Below are positions 22,358-30,565 of a stretch of 32,162 nt of DNA, one piece after another. Position numbers and translations under genes: made by a program. The DNA comes from an uncultured Bacteroidales bacterium (lineage in GTDB: Bacteria > Bacteroidota > Bacteroidia > Bacteroidales > Muribaculaceae): the NCBI GenBank assembly GCA_900547755.1, contig URIC01000024.1, positions 1 through 32,162 of the forward strand, read 5' to 3'. Position 1 is the stretch's first letter. Each line of letters starts with the position of its first letter. A model generated the notes under the pieces. That model worked only from the letters and a program-made list of their open reading frames with translations, ran no database searches and had not been told where the DNA came from.

Positions 22358-23365
22358 ATGACAAAAGTAGGTATTAATGGATTTGGCCGTATCGGTCGTT
22401 TCGTATTCCGTGCTTCCACAAAGCGTGATGACATTGAGGTAGTTGCTATCAATGACCTCCTTCCCGTAGATTACATGGCATACATGCTTAAGTATGACAC
22501 AATGCACGGTCGTTTCGAAGGTACAGTAGATTACGACACAGAGAAGAGCCTGCTGATTGTGAACGGCAAGGAAATCCGTGTTACAGCCTGCAAGAACCCC
22601 GCTGAGATTAACTGGGGAGCCGTAGGCGCTGAGTATGTAGTGGAATCCACAGGTCTCTTCCTGACGGAGGAGAAGTCCAGAGCCCACATTGAGGCCGGCG
22701 CCAAGTACGTGGTGATGAGCGCTCCCTCCAAAGACGCTACTCCCATGTTCGTATGCGGTGTCAACGCTGACAAATACGCAGGCCAGCAGTTCGTCTCCAA
22801 CGCTTCCTGCACTACCAACTGTCTCGCTCCTATCGCCAAGGTGCTTAACGACAAGTTCGGCATCATCAACGGTCTGATGACGACCGTACACTCCGTAACA
22901 GCCACACAGAAGACTGTGGACGGTCCCTCCATGAAGGACTGGCGCGGTGGCCGTGCCGCTTCCGGCAACATTATTCCTTCCACCACAGGTGCCGCCAAGG
23001 CTGTGGGCAAAGTTATCCCCGAGCTTAACAATAAGCTCACAGGTATCTCCATGCGTGTGCCCACACTGGACGTTTCTGTCGTAGACCTTACTGTAAACCT
23101 GGAGAAACCTGCCACCAAGGAGGACATCTGCAAGGCTATGAAAGAGGCTTCCGAGGGCGAACTCAAGGGTGTGCTCGGTTACACCGAGGACGCTGTCGTC
23201 AGCTCCGACTTCCTGGGCTGCCCCCTCACTTCTATCTTCGATGCGAATGCCGGTGTCTATCTGACTGACAACTTCGTTAAGGTAGTGAGCTGGTATGACA
23301 ACGAAATAGGTTACTCCAACAAGGTTCTTGACCTCATCGCCATCATGAAGAAATACAACGGTTGA
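22358..23365 (+). CDS. gapA: glyceraldehyde-3-phosphate dehydrogenase, type I
   Basis: This 335-residue tetrameric glycolytic enzyme converts glyceraldehyde 3-phosphate, phosphate and NAD+ to 1,3-bisphosphoglycerate. The NAD-binding GINGFGRIGR is at residues 6-15, the active-site signature NASCTTNCLAPIAK lies near 149-162, and the SWYDNEIGYSNKV segment is near the C-terminus. Its length is normal. Codon use looks strongly biased, with many TCC, CTC and GGT codons, as expected for a highly expressed gene. It has its own promoter and a strong terminator. Confidence 0.98.
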   Translation: MTKVGINGFGRIGRFVFRASTKRDDIEVVAINDLLPVDYMAYMLKYDTMHGRFEGTVDYDTEKSLLIVNGKEIRVTACKNPAEINWGAVGAEYVVESTGLFLTEEKSRAHIEAGAKYVVMSAPSKDATPMFVCGVNADKYAGQQFVSNASCTTNCLAPIAKVLNDKFGIINGLMTTVHSVTATQKTVDGPSMKDWRGGRAASGNIIPSTTGAAKAVGKVIPELNNKLTGISMRVPTLDVSVVDLTVNLEKPATKEDICKAMKEASEGELKGVLGYTEDAVVSSDFLGCPLTSIFDANAGVYLTDNFVKVVSWYDNEIGYSNKVLDLIAIMKKYNG

Positions 23366-23406
23366 TATCCGTTTCCCTTTTACGGGTATTCATAGACCCG
23401 CATCTT

Positions 23407-23441
23407 ATAGAGCGACTCAATAGGGCCGCTCTATTTTTTTT
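23407..23441 (+). terminator. intrinsic terminator of gapA
   Basis: ATAGAGCG (23407-23414) pairs with CGCTCTAT (23427-23434), followed by eight T residues, 42 bases after the gapA stop. Confidence 0.9.
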
Positions 23442-23477
23442 GCATCTGTAAAAATATAAAAATGTAATGGGCTGAGG

Positions 23478-23509
23478 TTTGCACGGTTGGATAAGTTTTG
23501 TTATATTTG
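23478..23509 (+). promoter_or_regulatory. promoter of the kinase-like gene
   Basis: TTTG (23478-23481), 20 bases, then TATATTTG (23502-23509), an exact Bacteroidota match. The leader of about 60 bases holds a CTCTATC-ATAAG-GATAGAG hairpin. Confidence 0.8.
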
Positions 23510-23575
23510 CAGACGTGAGGAGTATGGCTCTATCATAAGGATAGAGTATAACTTTCGTTATATCAGATTATTAAC

Positions 23576-24382
23576 GTGCCCTTACGGGTGCATCATACCT
23601 TCAATGCCGTGTCAAAAGGATTGCAATACGTAAGTAAAGAAGAGAAAAAAATACCCATTGACGACCCTTCCGGAAAGTGGTCGGACATGACCTTGCTGCC
23701 TGAGTGGGGCGAGGAGTTCTACGACGTCTATACTGCCCGTAAACATGGCAAATGGGTAATGCTCAAAACCCTTAAGAAGGAGTTTGCCGACAATCCCAAA
23801 TATTGCGCTATGCTGGACCGCGAGTTTGAGACTCGCTACAACCTGGCCCACCCCAATATAGTGATGGTTAACGACTATGAGGTGATTCCGGGCATAGGCC
23901 GCTGCATCATCACTGACGATGTGTACGGCTATTCGTTGCGTCGGCTCATAGACGAGAAGCACCTGAATCCGCGCATAATTCACCGCCTTCAGACTCAGCT
24001 GCTTGACGCTTTGGACTACATCGAGGAGAACCATATCGTGCATCCGGATATAACGCCGGACAATATTATCTTCACCGAGTACAATGAGAACCTCAAACTA
24101 ATCAATGTGGGTTACGACCACAAGGATTCCTTGAGCGAGAAAGACACTGAGGCGGACCTCCGCGCCTACGGCGAGGTATTGGGCGAGACGCTGGACCACC
24201 TGCCTGCATCGTTGCCTCGTCTGCGCCACATAGCCGCTCAGGCCGAGGCGGGACGTTACAAATCCATATCGGAGCTGCGTCTGGCCATAGAGCGTCGTTC
24301 CTCCGCTACCATTTACATCTGTATCTGTATTTTCATAGCGGTCATGACAGCGTTGCTCTGCTGGCTCGCTTTCAAGGGATAA
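23576..24382 (+). CDS. degenerate Ser/Thr-kinase-like membrane protein
   Basis: This 268-residue protein has a kinase fold and a C-terminal membrane anchor (about 245-265, IYICICIFIAVMTALLCWLAF), with the kinase domain predicted in the cytoplasm. The beta-3 lysine is Lys64 (WVMLKTL), and the catalytic-loop equivalent is HPDITPDN with Asp158 and Asn163. The usual HRD arginine is Pro157, and the lysine two residues after the Asp is Thr160. The DFG aspartate is replaced (NVG, Asn177), and no glycine-rich loop is apparent. It is probably a pseudokinase or has very altered catalysis. The start is GTG at 23576, chosen for its position after the promoter. Twelve bases separate it from the next gene. 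Confidence 0.75.
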   Translation: MPLRVHHTFNAVSKGLQYVSKEEKKIPIDDPSGKWSDMTLLPEWGEEFYDVYTARKHGKWVMLKTLKKEFADNPKYCAMLDREFETRYNLAHPNIVMVNDYEVIPGIGRCIITDDVYGYSLRRLIDEKHLNPRIIHRLQTQLLDALDYIEENHIVHPDITPDNIIFTEYNENLKLINVGYDHKDSLSEKDTEADLRAYGEVLGETLDHLPASLPRLRHIAAQAEAGRYKSISELRLAIERRSSATIYICICIFIAVMTALLCWLAFKG

Positions 24383-24394
24383 GAGCCTCTTAAA

Positions 24395-25525
24395 ATGATA
24401 GAAGTAAAAGAAATCAAGCCCACGCGCTCCAACCTGCGTAAGTTCACTCAGTTCCAGATAGACCTGTACAAAGGCAATTCCTACTATGTGCCTCCTTTGA
24501 TTTCGGACGATGTGAATACGCTTGATCCGAATCATAACCCTGCTTTCGACTTCTGTGAGTCCGCTTATTTCATGGCCTACTCCGACGGTAAGCCGGTGGG
24601 TCGCATAGCGGCGATAATAAACCGGCAGGTGAACGAGAAGGAGGGCAAAAAGGAAGCGAGGTTCGGCTTCGTGGACTTTATAGATGACCCGGCGGTGAGT
24701 GCCGCCCTCTTTGCCGCCGCCGAAGCATGGGGGCGGGCCAAAGGTATGGACTCCATTGTAGGTCCATTGGGATTCACTGACCTGGACCACGAAGGTATGC
24801 TGACGGAAGGATTCGAGGAATTGTCCACAATGGCTACTATCTATAACTATCCTTACTATCCGAAACATCTTGAGGGTCTCGGTTACAGGCAGGCCAACGA
24901 ATGGCTGGAGTTTGTGATGGATGTGCCGGACGCTATACCGGACAAGTATAACCGCATAGCCGACATTGTGAAGCGCAAGTTCGGTCTGCGTGTGCTGAAA
25001 TATACCTCCCGCAAGAAAATAAAGCGGGAATATGGCCAGGCGCTGTTTGAGCTGATAAACGAGGCTTACGACAATCTATATGGCTACAGCCGTCTTACTC
25101 CCCGTCAGATAAACTACTACATAGACCAGTACCTGGGTCTGTTGAATCTGGACCTTGTGACTTTAGTGGTGGACAAAGAGGACAGACTGGTGGGTGTCGG
25201 TATCTCCATGCAGAGCATGAGCCGTGCCCTACAGAAGAGTCATGGACGACTCTTCCCCTCGGGATGGATACATCTGCTCAAGGGTCTCAAGGGTAAGAAT
25301 GACCGTGTGGACCTGCTGTTGGTGGCCGTGAAACCCGAATATCAGAGCAAGGGTGTGAACGCATTGCTCTTCCAGGACCTGATTCCGCAGTACATAAAAT
25401 GCGGTTTCAAGTGGGCCGAGAGCAATCCGGAGATGGCTGACAACGCCAAGGTGCAAAGCCAATGGGAATACTTCACACGCCGGCAGCACCGCCGCCGTGT
25501 GGCTGTATCCAAATCCCTGCGTTGA
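24395..25525 (+). CDS. GNAT-like N-acetyltransferase, conserved hypothetical
   Basis: This 376-residue soluble protein is common in Bacteroidota and usually labelled N-acetyltransferase. Two regions look like acyltransferase folds: an N-terminal half with YSDGKPVGRIAAIINRQ near residue 62, and a C-terminal half with LVVDKEDRLVGVGISMQ near residue 250 and VDLLLVAVKPEYQSKGVNALLF near 305, where acetyl-CoA would bind (the Q-S-K-G loop). The C-terminus is basic. The substrate is unknown. It lies 12 bases after the kinase-like gene, so the two are cotranscribed and may be functionally related. Confidence 0.7.
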   Translation: MIEVKEIKPTRSNLRKFTQFQIDLYKGNSYYVPPLISDDVNTLDPNHNPAFDFCESAYFMAYSDGKPVGRIAAIINRQVNEKEGKKEARFGFVDFIDDPAVSAALFAAAEAWGRAKGMDSIVGPLGFTDLDHEGMLTEGFEELSTMATIYNYPYYPKHLEGLGYRQANEWLEFVMDVPDAIPDKYNRIADIVKRKFGLRVLKYTSRKKIKREYGQALFELINEAYDNLYGYSRLTPRQINYYIDQYLGLLNLDLVTLVVDKEDRLVGVGISMQSMSRALQKSHGRLFPSGWIHLLKGLKGKNDRVDLLLVAVKPEYQSKGVNALLFQDLIPQYIKCGFKWAESNPEMADNAKVQSQWEYFTRRQHRRRVAVSKSLR

Positions 25526-25615
25526 TATACGAATTACGTCTTACGCACTTTTCAAATAAAGTTGAAATATAAACTTTTTTGAAGCCGGATTGTCTTAACT
25601 TAAAAGACGTTGATT

Positions 25616-26137
25616 ATGAAGAAGATTTATTCTCTGCTGAGCCTTGTATCGGTGAGCGTGGCGCTGAGCCTTGTCCTCACCTCCTGTGACGACGATTACT
25701 ACGGACCCCCGGGCGCCACATACGACCCTGACCTTATCGGTACATGGGAACTGTTTCAGGCCGATGGCTCGCCTGTCTACGGATATCAGGTGAACTGGCT
25801 TGAGTTCTATCGCAACGGCAACGGTACATATTTCTACTACAATAACGGTGACCAGTACAGCATGGATTTCTACTACGCTGTGGATTGGTACGGAGGCGGC
25901 AGTGAACTCTACATAGACTATGCCGACGGGCGTAGCGCCGCCATGGATTATTGGTTCAATTCCAACCGCACATACCTGTACACCCAGTGGTATGAGCGCG
26001 GCTACCGTCACACATACGTCTACCGTTATGTAGACGGACCCTCCTGGGCACCCCTCCGCTCCGCTTTTACTTCAGTAGACAAGACAGAGGACAACAGCGC
26101 CCTCTTGCCGAAATCCGTGCCCGGACTTACCTCATGA
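25616..26137 (+). CDS. small lipoprotein, unknown function
   Basis: This 173-residue protein has a lipoprotein signal peptide: MKKIYSLLSLVSVSVALSLV followed by LTSC, with lipidated Cys24. After an acidic DDDYYG stretch that may favour surface export in Bacteroidota, the body is very rich in Tyr, Asn and Gly (YFYYNNGDQY). It has a GTWELF-type opening seen in small lipocalin-like beta-barrel proteins. I use the ATG at 25616-25618, not the TTG two codons upstream. Its stop overlaps the ksgA start (ATGA), an odd coupling of a surface protein to a ribosome enzyme. The exact family is not recognised. Confidence 0.75.
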   Translation: MKKIYSLLSLVSVSVALSLVLTSCDDDYYGPPGATYDPDLIGTWELFQADGSPVYGYQVNWLEFYRNGNGTYFYYNNGDQYSMDFYYAVDWYGGGSELYIDYADGRSAAMDYWFNSNRTYLYTQWYERGYRHTYVYRYVDGPSWAPLRSAFTSVDKTEDNSALLPKSVPGLTS

Positions 26138-26913
26138 ATGTACGACCTAAGAAAGCTCTCGGTCAGCACTTTCTGACCGACCTGAACATAGCGCGGCGCA
26201 TAGCTGACACAGCCCTTACACCCCCCTGGGAACACTTGCCTCTGTTGGAGATAGGTCCCGGTACGGGGGTGTTGACGCAGTATCTGATGCGGCAGGAACG
26301 CCCTCTTAAAGCTGTGGAGATAGACTCCGAGAGCGTGGAATATCTGCATCGCGTATATCCCGGTCTGGATGTGGTGGAGGGGGATTTCCTCACCCTTCCT
26401 GCCGACGGGCTGTTTCCAGGCCCTTTCGCGCTCATTGGCAACTACCCCTATAACATATCCTCACAGATATTCTTCCGGGTTCTGGACCTTAAAGACCGTA
26501 TTCCGCTGGTGAGCGGTATGCTTCAGCGGGAAGTGGCGCGTCGTATCTGTGCGCCTGCCGGTGGTAAGGAGAGAGGCATTCTCTCGGTCCTGCTGCAGGT
26601 GTGGTACGATTGTGAATATCTGTTCACGGTAGACGAAGGGGTGTTCAACCCGCCTCCGAAGGTGAAGAGCGGTGTGATACGCCTGACACGCAATTCAGTG
26701 ACGGACCCCGGTTGTGACCCGGAGCTGTTGCGCACGGTAGTAAAGACGGGATTCGGACAACGTCGCAAGACGTTGCGCAACTCCTTGTCCTCCCTGTTGC
26801 CCAAAGGGAGCGAGGCCCTGAAAGAGCCGGTGATGAGCGAGAGGCCCGAGCGCCTTACAGTAGCCGACTTCGTGGCCCTGACAAATTTGATAGCCGAAGC
26901 CCGCAAACAATAG
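26134..26913 (+). CDS. rsmA: 16S rRNA dimethyladenosine transferase (KsgA/RsmA)
   Basis: This 259-residue methyltransferase makes N6,N6-dimethyladenosine at two adjacent adenines of helix 45 in 16S rRNA. The KKALGQHFLTDLNIARRI N-terminus, the S-adenosylmethionine motif LEIGPGTGVLTQYL (about residue 34-47) and the catalytic motif GNYPYNISSQIFF (about 103-115) are present. The C-terminal small domain has the usual FGQRRKTLRNSL segment. It overlaps the lipoprotein gene upstream by four bases. No clear terminator follows it within the 205 bases before porX. Confidence 0.97.
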   Translation: MNVRPKKALGQHFLTDLNIARRIADTALTPPWEHLPLLEIGPGTGVLTQYLMRQERPLKAVEIDSESVEYLHRVYPGLDVVEGDFLTLPADGLFPGPFALIGNYPYNISSQIFFRVLDLKDRIPLVSGMLQREVARRICAPAGGKERGILSVLLQVWYDCEYLFTVDEGVFNPPPKVKSGVIRLTRNSVTDPGCDPELLRTVVKTGFGQRRKTLRNSLSSLLPKGSEALKEPVMSERPERLTVADFVALTNLIAEARKQ

Positions 26914-27118
26914 ATATTTCGGGAAATTATATTTCTACAACTGTGTCTGCGACTTGCAGATACGCAGCGAGGCGCAGGTTTGGCGGGTCAGCTTATCTCA
27001 CTTTTTTTAAAAGATGAAAGCTAAGTTTCCTTCTGAAGGCAGTGCTGCTCAAACCTTTTGGCAAGTAATGAACCAAACACCCGCTTTCGTACGTTAAATC
27101 TAAAAACATCTCTATAAA

Positions 27119-28654
27119 ATGGAAAAGATTCTCTGGGCAGACGACGAGATAGATTTGCTCAAACCTCATATAATGTTCCTGAAGGCAAAGGGCTATGACG
27201 TGGTGACCGCCAACAACGGGCGCGACGCCATTGACGCGCTTGCCCATGAACCCTTCGACCTTGTTCTCCTGGACGAGAATATGCCGGGTATCTCCGGGCT
27301 GGAAACACTTACGCTCATAAACCAGCAGTTCCCCCAGCTTCCTGTAATCATGATTACCAAGAGCGAGGAGGAAAACCTTATGAACCAGGCCATAGGCAAC
27401 AAGATTTCCGATTACCTGATTAAACCGGTCAATCCCAACCAGATACTCCTTTCCATAAAGAAAAACCTACATTCCTCCGAGCTTGTGGCACAGCAGGCCT
27501 CGACATCTTACCAGCAGGAGTTCCAACGTCTCAGCTCATTGATAAGCCGTGCGGAGACCATAGACGACTTCTACGAGCTGTACCGGCAGCTCGTGTACTG
27601 GGAGATGAACCTGGCCACCACCGAAACACACATGGACGAGATGCTGGCCATGCAGACCCGCGATGCCAATTACAACTTTACTAAGTTTGTGAAGCAGAAC
27701 TACGAGGACTGGGTCAATACCCCGGAACACCCGCTAATGAGCCACGAACTGTTCAAGCGTCGTGTATTCCCCATGCTTGATGCCGGCGAGAAAGTGTTCT
27801 TCATCCTTATAGATAACTTCCGTCTGGACCAGTGGCGGGCCCTTCAGCCCCTTATATCGGAATTCTTCAATGTCAGCGAGGACCTGTACACCACTATCCT
27901 TCCCACCTCCACGCAGTATGCCCGCAATGCCATCTTCGCCGGTCTCATGCCTCTGCAGATTGCCACCATGTACCCCGGCCTGTGGGTAGACGAGGATGAG
28001 AACGAAGGCAAGAATATCTACGAGGAGCAACTTATACGTACGCAGATAGAGCGTTTCCGTAGACACGACACTTTCTCCTACGCCAAGCTCAACGATTCCA
28101 CTGCCATTGAAAAGTATCTGGCCCGATTCAAGCAACTCACCCCGAACCAGCTGAATGTGGTGGTACTAAATTTCATAGATATGCTCTCGCACGCGCGTAC
28201 CGAGAGCAAGATGATACGGGAGCTGGCTAACTCTGACGCCGCCTATTGCTCCCTTACCGAGTCCTGGCTGCGTCACAGCGGCGCGATAGACCTGTTCCGC
28301 CGCATAGCCGAGTCAGGCTTCAAGATTGTGCTTACCACCGACCACGGCACAATCCGTGTGGACAACCCCATAAAGGTGATAGGTGACCGCAACACAAACA
28401 CCAATCTGCGCTACAAAGTAGGCAAGAGCCTCAACTACAACCGCAAACAGGTGTATGAAATGACTAATCCCAAGCACTTCGGCCTTCCGGCGCCGAATCT
28501 CTCCAGCACATTCATATATGCCTGCAACGAGGATTTCTTCTCCTATCCCAACAACTACAACTACTACGTACAGTACTATACAGGCACTTTCCAGCACGGA
28601 GGCATCTCCATGCAGGAAATGCTCGTACCGCTGATAACCCTGACTCCCCGATAA
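27119..28654 (+). CDS. porX: PorX-type response regulator with PglZ domain
   Basis: This 511-residue two-domain regulator matches PorX, which controls T9SS function and gene expression together with the histidine kinase PorY. The receiver domain (1-115) has Asp8/Asp9, the phospho-acceptor Asp52 in LLDENMPG, Thr80 and Lys102. After a helical linker, the PglZ/alkaline phosphatase-superfamily domain (about 205-510) has candidate metal-site residues Asp232 (ILIDNFRLD), a threonine in LPTSTQYARN (263-265), and the TTDHGT segment near 400. PorX of other species shows oligonucleotide phosphodiesterase activity; that is established for relatives only. No PorY or T9SS structural gene is in the window. 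I saw no clear promoter. Confidence 0.93.
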   Translation: MEKILWADDEIDLLKPHIMFLKAKGYDVVTANNGRDAIDALAHEPFDLVLLDENMPGISGLETLTLINQQFPQLPVIMITKSEEENLMNQAIGNKISDYLIKPVNPNQILLSIKKNLHSSELVAQQASTSYQQEFQRLSSLISRAETIDDFYELYRQLVYWEMNLATTETHMDEMLAMQTRDANYNFTKFVKQNYEDWVNTPEHPLMSHELFKRRVFPMLDAGEKVFFILIDNFRLDQWRALQPLISEFFNVSEDLYTTILPTSTQYARNAIFAGLMPLQIATMYPGLWVDEDENEGKNIYEEQLIRTQIERFRRHDTFSYAKLNDSTAIEKYLARFKQLTPNQLNVVVLNFIDMLSHARTESKMIRELANSDAAYCSLTESWLRHSGAIDLFRRIAESGFKIVLTTDHGTIRVDNPIKVIGDRNTNTNLRYKVGKSLNYNRKQVYEMTNPKHFGLPAPNLSSTFIYACNEDFFSYPNNYNYYVQYYTGTFQHGGISMQEMLVPLITLTPR

Positions 28655-28706
28655 GAGGTATCGGTATTTGACATTTTTTAGCAAAGGAGGATTGCCGGAC
28701 TAATAA

Positions 28707-28722
28707 TGCTTAAATTTAAGCA
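28707..28722. promoter_or_regulatory. 16-base perfect palindrome upstream of the PepSY-like gene
   Basis: TGCTTAAATTTAAGCA reads the same on both strands and lies 56 bases before the chosen start codon, about 52 bases after porX. It could be an operator. No regulator is known. Confidence 0.4.
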
Positions 28723-28777
28723 AGGCGTGGCAATAGAGGCCCTTATCAGGCGTTTACTTAGAAAAATTATCCCAAGA

Positions 28778-29254
28778 ATGACTAAGAAATTTCTGATGAT
28801 GCTGGCCCTTGTGGCTATGTGCGCTTTTTCTGCTTCAGCCCTTCTGCCTTTGGACAAATATACCATTTCCCGCAAAGAACTTCCCGCCGAGGCTCAGGAA
28901 ATGCTTTCCGAACACTTCCCTAAGGCCAAGGTGAGCATGATTAAGGTGGACCGTCATCTACTCAAGAAAACAGACTATGACGTGCGCCTGACCAACGGAG
29001 CCAGGATTGAGTTTTCCAACAAGGGTGCATGGACCTCTGTGGAGGTAAAAAAAGGCTCTGTGCCGGAAGCTCTTATCCATAAGACCATCCGCAGACATCT
29101 TGACAAGAACTTCAAGGGTCTTGATGTGCGCAGGATTGAAAAGAAGATTTCCGGATATATCATCTGCCTGTCCGATAAATCCGAACACCGTTACGACCTG
29201 CTCGGAATCTATAAAGGGATTAAGGACAAAGAGTCCGAAGAGTCTGAAGACTGA
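28778..29254 (+). CDS. secreted PepSY-like (DUF2874-type) protein
   Basis: This 158-residue exported protein begins MTKKFLMMLALVAMCAFSASA, a signal peptide with cleavage near residue 21. The mature part has two related segments: ELPAEAQEMLSEHFPKAKVSMIKVD, then SVPEALIHKTIRRHLDKNFKGLDVRRIEKK. Each is followed by strands such as YDVRLTNGARIEFSNKG and YIICLSDKSEHRYDL. This matches the PepSY-like tandem fold found in Bacteroidota periplasmic proteins, whose role is unknown. I use the ATG at 28778. An in-frame ATG at 28706 would add 24 basic residues before the signal peptide. The tail is acidic. It lies 123 bases after porX. Confidence 0.82.
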   Translation: MTKKFLMMLALVAMCAFSASALLPLDKYTISRKELPAEAQEMLSEHFPKAKVSMIKVDRHLLKKTDYDVRLTNGARIEFSNKGAWTSVEVKKGSVPEALIHKTIRRHLDKNFKGLDVRRIEKKISGYIICLSDKSEHRYDLLGIYKGIKDKESEESED

Positions 29255-29268
29255 GATATTGTAAATAT

Positions 29269-29325
29269 ACGGAACCGGCTTGTATGTCCACGGGAATATC
29301 CCGCTGGCATACAAGCCGGTTCCGT
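29269..29325. terminator. 18-bp perfect inverted repeat between convergent genes
   Basis: ACGGAACCGGCTTGTATG (29269-29286) pairs perfectly with 29308-29325. The 21-base apex holds an inner CGGGA-ATA-TCCCG stem. It lies between convergent genes and so probably ends both transcripts, but no U-tract follows on either strand. Confidence 0.6.
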
Positions 29326-29344
29326 GTGTGTTGCCGTATATGTG

Positions 29345-30565
29345 TCAGCGCAGATACATGGAGTCTCCGTAACTCAGGAAGCGGTAGCCCAGTCTCAGCG
29401 CTTCCTCATATAGACCTTTCCACTCCGTACGGTAGCCTCCGTGATATTCCATCCAGGAGGCTACGAGCAAAAGCAGTGTACTCTGCGGCTGGTGGAAATT
29501 CGTCACTATGCTGTCCACGACGCGCCACTTGAAGCCCGGCGCTATCATTATCGCCGTTGTGGCTGTGAGGTGGTCCAGCTCCCGGCTGTCCATGTATGCG
29601 GCGAGAGCGCGCAGAGCCTCCGCAGTGTCGAAATCCTCCTTGTAGGCGTCCCATTGGCCCACATGCAGGGTTTCCGGCGAGCGTCCCAGGTGCGGAAGAC
29701 TCTCCAGGGTGCGTACTGTGGTGGTGCCAACGGCTGTGACGGGACGTCCGGTTTCCAGAGCGTCAATCAGGGTCTGCAACAGAGCGCGGTCCACGCATAC
29801 TGTCTCCGTGTGCATGGGATGTCCTCCTATGGCGTCGCACTTTACAGGCTGGAACGTCCCGGCACCTACGTGCAGGGTCAGTTCCCGTATCTCCACATCC
29901 CGTTTCCGTATGTCCTCAAGTACCTTGTCGGTGAAATGCAGTCCGGCGGTAGGAGCGGCTACGGAACCTTTGATTTTGGAGTAAACCGTCTGATAGTCCA
30001 CCGAATCCGACTCTTCGCTATGCCTGCAGAGATATGGGGGAATGGGAATGAATCCCGCTGCCGCGATTACTTCCGCAAAGGAGAGGGACTCGGGAGTCCA
30101 GGAGAAGGTTATGAGACGCGCTCCACCTTTCGCTTCTCCGCCCAAAGAGGCCGAGAGAGTGAAAGGAACTCCGCTTGCCGACACGCAATCCTTGGTCAGC
30201 GCGCCGGACTTCCAGCGCTTCACGTTGCCCACCAGGCAGACCCACCGGCAGGTACCCTGTGCCTGGAAAGCCTGTGCGTAATCCCTTGGCTCCTCGGGTT
30301 CGAGACAGAAGATTTCGATTTCCGCCCCGGTGGATTTCCGTATTCTGATACGGGCGTTGATGACACGTGTGTTGTTGCATACCATCAGCGACCCTGGCGG
30401 AAGCAGGTCCGGAAGGTCTGTGAATACGTGGTGGGAAGCATGCCCTGCTTCCTCGCGTACCAGCAGGCGGCAGGCGTCGCGAGGTTCGCAGGGATGGGAG
30501 GCTATCCGGGCTTCCGGCAGGATGTAGTCAAAGTCGGCTATGCGTATGTCTACCGGCGCTTCCAT
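29345..30565 (-). CDS. queA: tRNA preQ1(34) S-adenosylmethionine ribosyltransferase-isomerase (QueA)
   Basis: This 406-residue enzyme transfers the ribosyl part of S-adenosylmethionine to preQ1 in tRNA, giving epoxyqueuosine, which QueG (also in this window) then reduces. Family segments visible are DYILPEARIASHPCEPRDACRL at the N-terminus, MVCNNTRVINARI near residue 60, SVAAPTAGLHFT near 213-224, THE-type LTLHVGAGTFQPV near 238-250 and VVDSIVTNFHQPQSTLL near 360. Its length is above the E. coli enzyme (about 356), as is usual in Bacteroidota. The start overlaps the last base of the purB stop (TGATG), implying coupling. Confidence 0.96.
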   Translation of the reverse strand: MEAPVDIRIADFDYILPEARIASHPCEPRDACRLLVREEAGHASHHVFTDLPDLLPPGSLMVCNNTRVINARIRIRKSTGAEIEIFCLEPEEPRDYAQAFQAQGTCRWVCLVGNVKRWKSGALTKDCVSASGVPFTLSASLGGEAKGGARLITFSWTPESLSFAEVIAAAGFIPIPPYLCRHSEESDSVDYQTVYSKIKGSVAAPTAGLHFTDKVLEDIRKRDVEIRELTLHVGAGTFQPVKCDAIGGHPMHTETVCVDRALLQTLIDALETGRPVTAVGTTTVRTLESLPHLGRSPETLHVGQWDAYKEDFDTAEALRALAAYMDSRELDHLTATTAIMIAPGFKWRVVDSIVTNFHQPQSTLLLLVASWMEYHGGYRTEWKGLYEEALRLGYRFLSYGDSMYLR

